From contig JAUVHT010000052.1 of assembly GCA_030593155.1 (NCBI GenBank), positions 1 to 6,061 of the forward strand: a stretch of 6,061 nt of DNA, in the 5' to 3' direction. The translations under genes were made by a program, and so were the position numbers. Source of the DNA: Candidatus Bathyarchaeota archaeon. GTDB taxonomy: Archaea > Thermoproteota > Bathyarchaeia > TCS64. How positions within the stretch are numbered: position 1 is the first letter of the stretch; every line of letters starts with the position of its first letter. The notes beneath the pieces were generated by a model that was given only the letters and a program-made list of their open reading frames with translations, did no database searches and was not told the DNA's origin. Below are positions 3,970 to 6,061 of this stretch, in pieces.

Positions 3970-4931
3970 CTCTCGTCTCGGGGGGGTTAGACAGCACTCT
4001 TGCGGTGAAGGCGATGGTGAATCAGGGTTTGGAGATGGAGGCCGTCCATTTCGCTACCCCCTTCTGCAGCTGCGATAAGTGTGCTGTGAACGCCATCGGA
4101 GAGGACTGTGGTATACCCGTTCATCACGTGTTCATGGGTCAAGACTTTCTGGACCTCTTGGTCGATCCGCCCCATGGCTACGGGAGCCAAGTGAACATTT
4201 GTATCGACTGCCGGATCCTCATGCTTCGCAAGGCCCATGAGCTGGGAGAGAGGATCGGCGCTGATTTCTACGTGACGGGTGAGGTGGTGGGGCAGCGCCC
4301 CTTCTCGCAGAGGATGAAGGCGATGCGTCTCATCGAGAGAGAGGCGGGTCTCGAGGGGAAGATCCTGAGGCCTCTATCAGCCCAGCTCCTCCCGGAGACA
4401 GATATTGAGAGAGAAGGCGTCGTGGATCGGGAATCTCTCTATTCAATCAGTGGTCGGAGGCGTCTGCCCCAGATGGAGCTCGCGAAGGAGCTGGGCGTAT
4501 ACGACTATCCCTGCCCCTCGGGGGGGTGCTTGCTCACGGATCCCCAGTTCTCCAAGAAATTTAGGGACTATCTTGAACACGAGGGGAGGCCGGTCTTGGA
4601 GGACATGGTGTTCCTCAGGATCGGGAGGCACTTCAGGGTGGGAGAGGCCAGGGTGATTGTAGGGAGGAACGAGGGCGAGAACAACCGACTGCAATCCCTG
4701 GCTGAGGGAAGGGGGATCCCCCACATGTCCGTCTCGGGCTACATGGGGCCTGTTACGGTCCTGCTGGGAGGGTTAAACGACGAGGTTGTTAGCAGGAGCG
4801 CAGCCATCACTGTCCGGTACTCTGACGCACCCAGAGATGTTCCTGTGGATGTCGAATACCTCGATAGAACTGTCACCGTCCTGAAAGTTCTAGCCATCTC
4901 CGATGAGGAGCTGGAAGACCTACGGATTTAG
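3936..4931 (+). CDS. PP-loop ATPase, tRNA-thiolation (MnmA/ThiI-like) family
   Basis: This 331-residue protein belongs to a conserved group often annotated as tRNA thiouridine synthase or methyltransferase, but it has no THUMP domain and is not a standard MnmA. The PP-loop SGGLDS (15-20) binds ATP and would adenylate the substrate. Family motifs follow: VHFATPFC (37-44), GYGSQVNICIDCRI (81-94), VTGEVVGQRPFSQR (113-126), RPLSAQLLPET (145-155), DRESLYSISGRRR (164-176) and YPCPSGGCLLTD (191-202). C89, C92 and C198 are well placed to hold an Fe-S cluster or carry sulfur, as in Fe-S-dependent thiolases; C44, C46, C49 and C58 form an extra cluster near the N-terminus. The C-terminal third (about 220-331) is a separate mixed domain, perhaps for RNA or partner binding. 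The start is GTG 3936 or GTG 3945; GGTGTGAT nine bases before 3936 could act as a ribosome-binding site. An in-frame stop at 3903 bars a longer frame. Confidence 0.82.
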   Translation: MFSVPKKKKGLALVSGGLDSTLAVKAMVNQGLEMEAVHFATPFCSCDKCAVNAIGEDCGIPVHHVFMGQDFLDLLVDPPHGYGSQVNICIDCRILMLRKAHELGERIGADFYVTGEVVGQRPFSQRMKAMRLIEREAGLEGKILRPLSAQLLPETDIEREGVVDRESLYSISGRRRLPQMELAKELGVYDYPCPSGGCLLTDPQFSKKFRDYLEHEGRPVLEDMVFLRIGRHFRVGEARVIVGRNEGENNRLQSLAEGRGIPHMSVSGYMGPVTVLLGGLNDEVVSRSAAITVRYSDAPRDVPVDVEYLDRTVTVLKVLAISDEELEDLRI

Positions 4932-4982
4932 ACTGGGCTACAAGTGCTCTAACTGGTTCTTCCTATTCATGATGACATATTT

Positions 4983-5028
4983 GCAGAAAAGCCTGCGGAA
5001 ACCTGAGAGACCCGTAATTTAGACGGGT
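4983..5028. terminator. Two small hairpins between convergent genes
   Basis: The 116-bp gap between the convergent PP-loop and rpiA genes has two inverted repeats: GCAG/CTGC at 4983-4996 with a 6-nt loop, and a perfect ACCCGT/ACGGGT at 5010-5028 with a 7-nt loop. Neither is followed by a strong T-run, so a role as a bidirectional terminator is only suggested by position. Confidence 0.3.
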
Positions 5029-5047
5029 ATCGGATGGGTTTTGCGCG

Positions 5048-5740
5048 CTACCTTTGCAGCTTTCTGACGGATTCGGAGGTGCCGATGTATGCTGTATCAG
5101 CGTATCCGAGGAAGAGGCCTGTCTCCAGCACCCCCGGTATCGCCTTGAGCTCGACATCGATTTTTCTCGGGTGGGACAGGGGTCCGAAATCCGCGTCGAT
5201 GATGAAGTTGCCGTTGTCAGTGACCACGGGGCCCAGCTTGCCATTTCCTGACCTGGTGGCTACATCGGCGCCTAGGGCCTCGATCTTCCGGAGCACTGTG
5301 CCAATGGAGAAGGGCAGCACCTCTATGGGTAGAGGGCAGCCGTCGCCCAGGGTTCGGGTGAGCTTTCCCTCGTCGGCGATGATGATGTATTCTCTCGTTG
5401 CGGAGGCGACGATCTTCTCCCTGAGCAGGGCGCCTCCTCCCCCTTTGATGGCCTCCAGACCCTCGTCGATCTGGTCTGCCCCGTCGACGGCCAGGTCCAG
5501 TTTGGGATGCTCGTCGAGGGTGGTGAGGGGGATCCCAGCCTGGGCTGCCTCCGCCGAGGCCTGGTAGCTGGTGGGGACGCCCAGGATGTCCGTGAGTTCC
5601 CCCGATTCCAATCGGGAGCCGATGATCTGGATAAGATGGCTTGCCGTGCTGCCGCTTCCAAGTCCAATGACGCCGCCGCTCCGGACATGGGCTGCGGCGG
5701 CCTCCGCCGCCCTCTTTTTGGCCTGGTCCGTCCAGCTCAT
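5048..5740 (-). CDS. rpiA: Ribose-5-phosphate isomerase A
   Basis: This enzyme interconverts ribose 5-phosphate and ribulose 5-phosphate in the cytosol. In archaea it links nucleotide synthesis with the ribulose monophosphate or pentose routes. The 230 residues are the normal length, and all hallmarks are present: the phosphate loop GLGSGSTASHLI (26-37), PTSYQA (56-61), DLAVDGADQIDE (82-93), KGGGGALLREK (99-109), and GNFIID near the C-terminal third. D86, D89, K99 and E108 correspond to the catalytic D81, D84, K94 and E103 of the E. coli enzyme. ATG 5740 is preceded by the purine-rich GGGAAGG. The start is only 13 bp after the stop of the charged upstream gene on the same strand, so the two are very probably co-transcribed. 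The gene converges on the PP-loop gene. Confidence 0.96.
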   Translation of the reverse strand: MSWTDQAKKRAAEAAAAHVRSGGVIGLGSGSTASHLIQIIGSRLESGELTDILGVPTSYQASAEAAQAGIPLTTLDEHPKLDLAVDGADQIDEGLEAIKGGGGALLREKIVASATREYIIIADEGKLTRTLGDGCPLPIEVLPFSIGTVLRKIEALGADVATRSGNGKLGPVVTDNGNFIIDADFGPLSHPRKIDVELKAIPGVLETGLFLGYADTAYIGTSESVRKLQR

Positions 5741-5753
5741 CGGCCAACCTTCC

Positions 5754-6061
5754 CTAGGCTTCCAGGTCTAGCTTGTCCAGCTCCTCGAGCTCCTTGAGCA
5801 CCTCGTTTCGGAGCTGTTCGAGTTTGGCCTCCACTTCCGACTTTGGCTTGGGTGCCTTGGGCTTCTCTTCGTCTTCGGCCTCCTCTATGTCTTCTATGTC
5901 CTCGACCTTCTCGACGGGAGGTCTTCTCCTGGGAGGAGCCCTCGGCTTCACCTCTTCTTTCTTGACTTCGATGTCAAGTTGTTTGAGGATGGCGTCGATG
6001 CGGATTTGGGTGCTGTTGAAGGTCGCCTCGAACTTCTTCAGGATGTCCTCTCTGATCGTCT
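5754..6061 (-). CDS. Highly charged, partly disordered protein (start outside window)
   Basis: An open frame runs from the right edge to TAG 5754-5756, with 101 residues visible and no need to start within the window; a GTG at 5951 is merely internal. The visible part has three zones. First is an amphipathic helical segment (from TIREDILKKFEATF on, with regularly placed I, L and F). Next is a proline- and arginine-rich stretch (KPRAPPRRRPP) running into an acidic low-complexity linker (EDIEDIEEAEDEEKPKAPKPK). Last is a helical, coiled-coil-like C-terminus (VEAKLEQLRNEVLKELEELDKLDLEA). I do not recognise the family. The pattern suggests a scaffold or assembly protein with a flexible linker. 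rpiA starts 13 bp downstream, so they probably share a transcript, but a functional link is not implied. Confidence 0.7.
   Translation of the reverse strand, partial: TIREDILKKFEATFNSTQIRIDAILKQLDIEVKKEEVKPRAPPRRRPPVEKVEDIEDIEEAEDEEKPKAPKPKSEVEAKLEQLRNEVLKELEELDKLDLEA

Noticed and set aside
4926..5024. Repeated ATTTAGAC at 4926-4933 and 5017-5024
   Set aside because: An 8-mer pair with no further similarity on either side; expected by chance and not a usable attachment-site signal.
5217..5747. Long overlapping frames opposite or shifted to rpiA (also 5034-5567)
   Set aside because: The rpiA frame has complete catalytic motifs. The others give R/P/G-rich or low-complexity products without a family and are products of GC-rich codon bias.
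1..6061. Mobile element, CRISPR array, toxin-antitoxin pair or defence system
   Set aside because: No spaced direct repeats, transposase, integrase, Cas or toxin signatures are visible. The genes are chromosomal housekeeping or conserved uncharacterised families.

Overview
The window looks like chromosomal DNA of an archaeon. Genes have moderate to fairly high GC and the gaps between them are AT-rich. Several genes have TATA-like boxes about 25-30 bp before the start codon, which implies leaderless or very short-leader transcripts. The gene families also fit an archaeon: an Lrp/AsnC regulator, a FUN14 membrane protein, a HemK2/Mtq2-type protein methyltransferase and a PP-loop tRNA-thiolase relative. 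GTG starts are used. I cannot fix the lineage; an uncultured Thermoproteota (Bathyarchaeia-like) or Thermoplasmatota genome are guesses only.

Layout. (1) 1-422, plus strand: the C-terminus of a membrane protein, then an 82-residue orphan with a strong Shine-Dalgarno. (2) 488-1936, minus strand: a PqqB/PhnP-like metallo-beta-lactamase hydrolase followed by an ACT-domain protein. (3) 2025-2603, plus strand: the protein methyltransferase, divergent from the hydrolase; its 3' end overlaps the convergent FUN14 gene (2566-2883, minus). (4) 2884-3091: an AT-rich gap with inverted repeats, repeated half-sites and a T-run. (5) 3092-3661, minus: an Lrp/AsnC regulator with an added five-cysteine tail. 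It is divergent from a plus-strand PP-loop thiolase-like gene (3936-4931); the 274-bp gap between them holds promoter elements and a doubtful 65-residue ORF. (6) 5048-6061, minus: ribose-5-phosphate isomerase A, immediately downstream of a highly charged protein whose start lies outside the window.

The genes do not form one obvious pathway. Most are housekeeping or conserved uncharacterised genes: translation-factor modification, tRNA sulfur chemistry, the pentose phosphate pathway, and amino-acid or redox sensing. The most unusual pair is the cysteine-tailed regulator facing a cysteine-rich PP-loop enzyme, which suggests, without proof, metal- or redox-linked control of a sulfur-transfer step. 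I see no rRNA, tRNA, CRISPR array, transposase, integrase or recognisable defence cassette.
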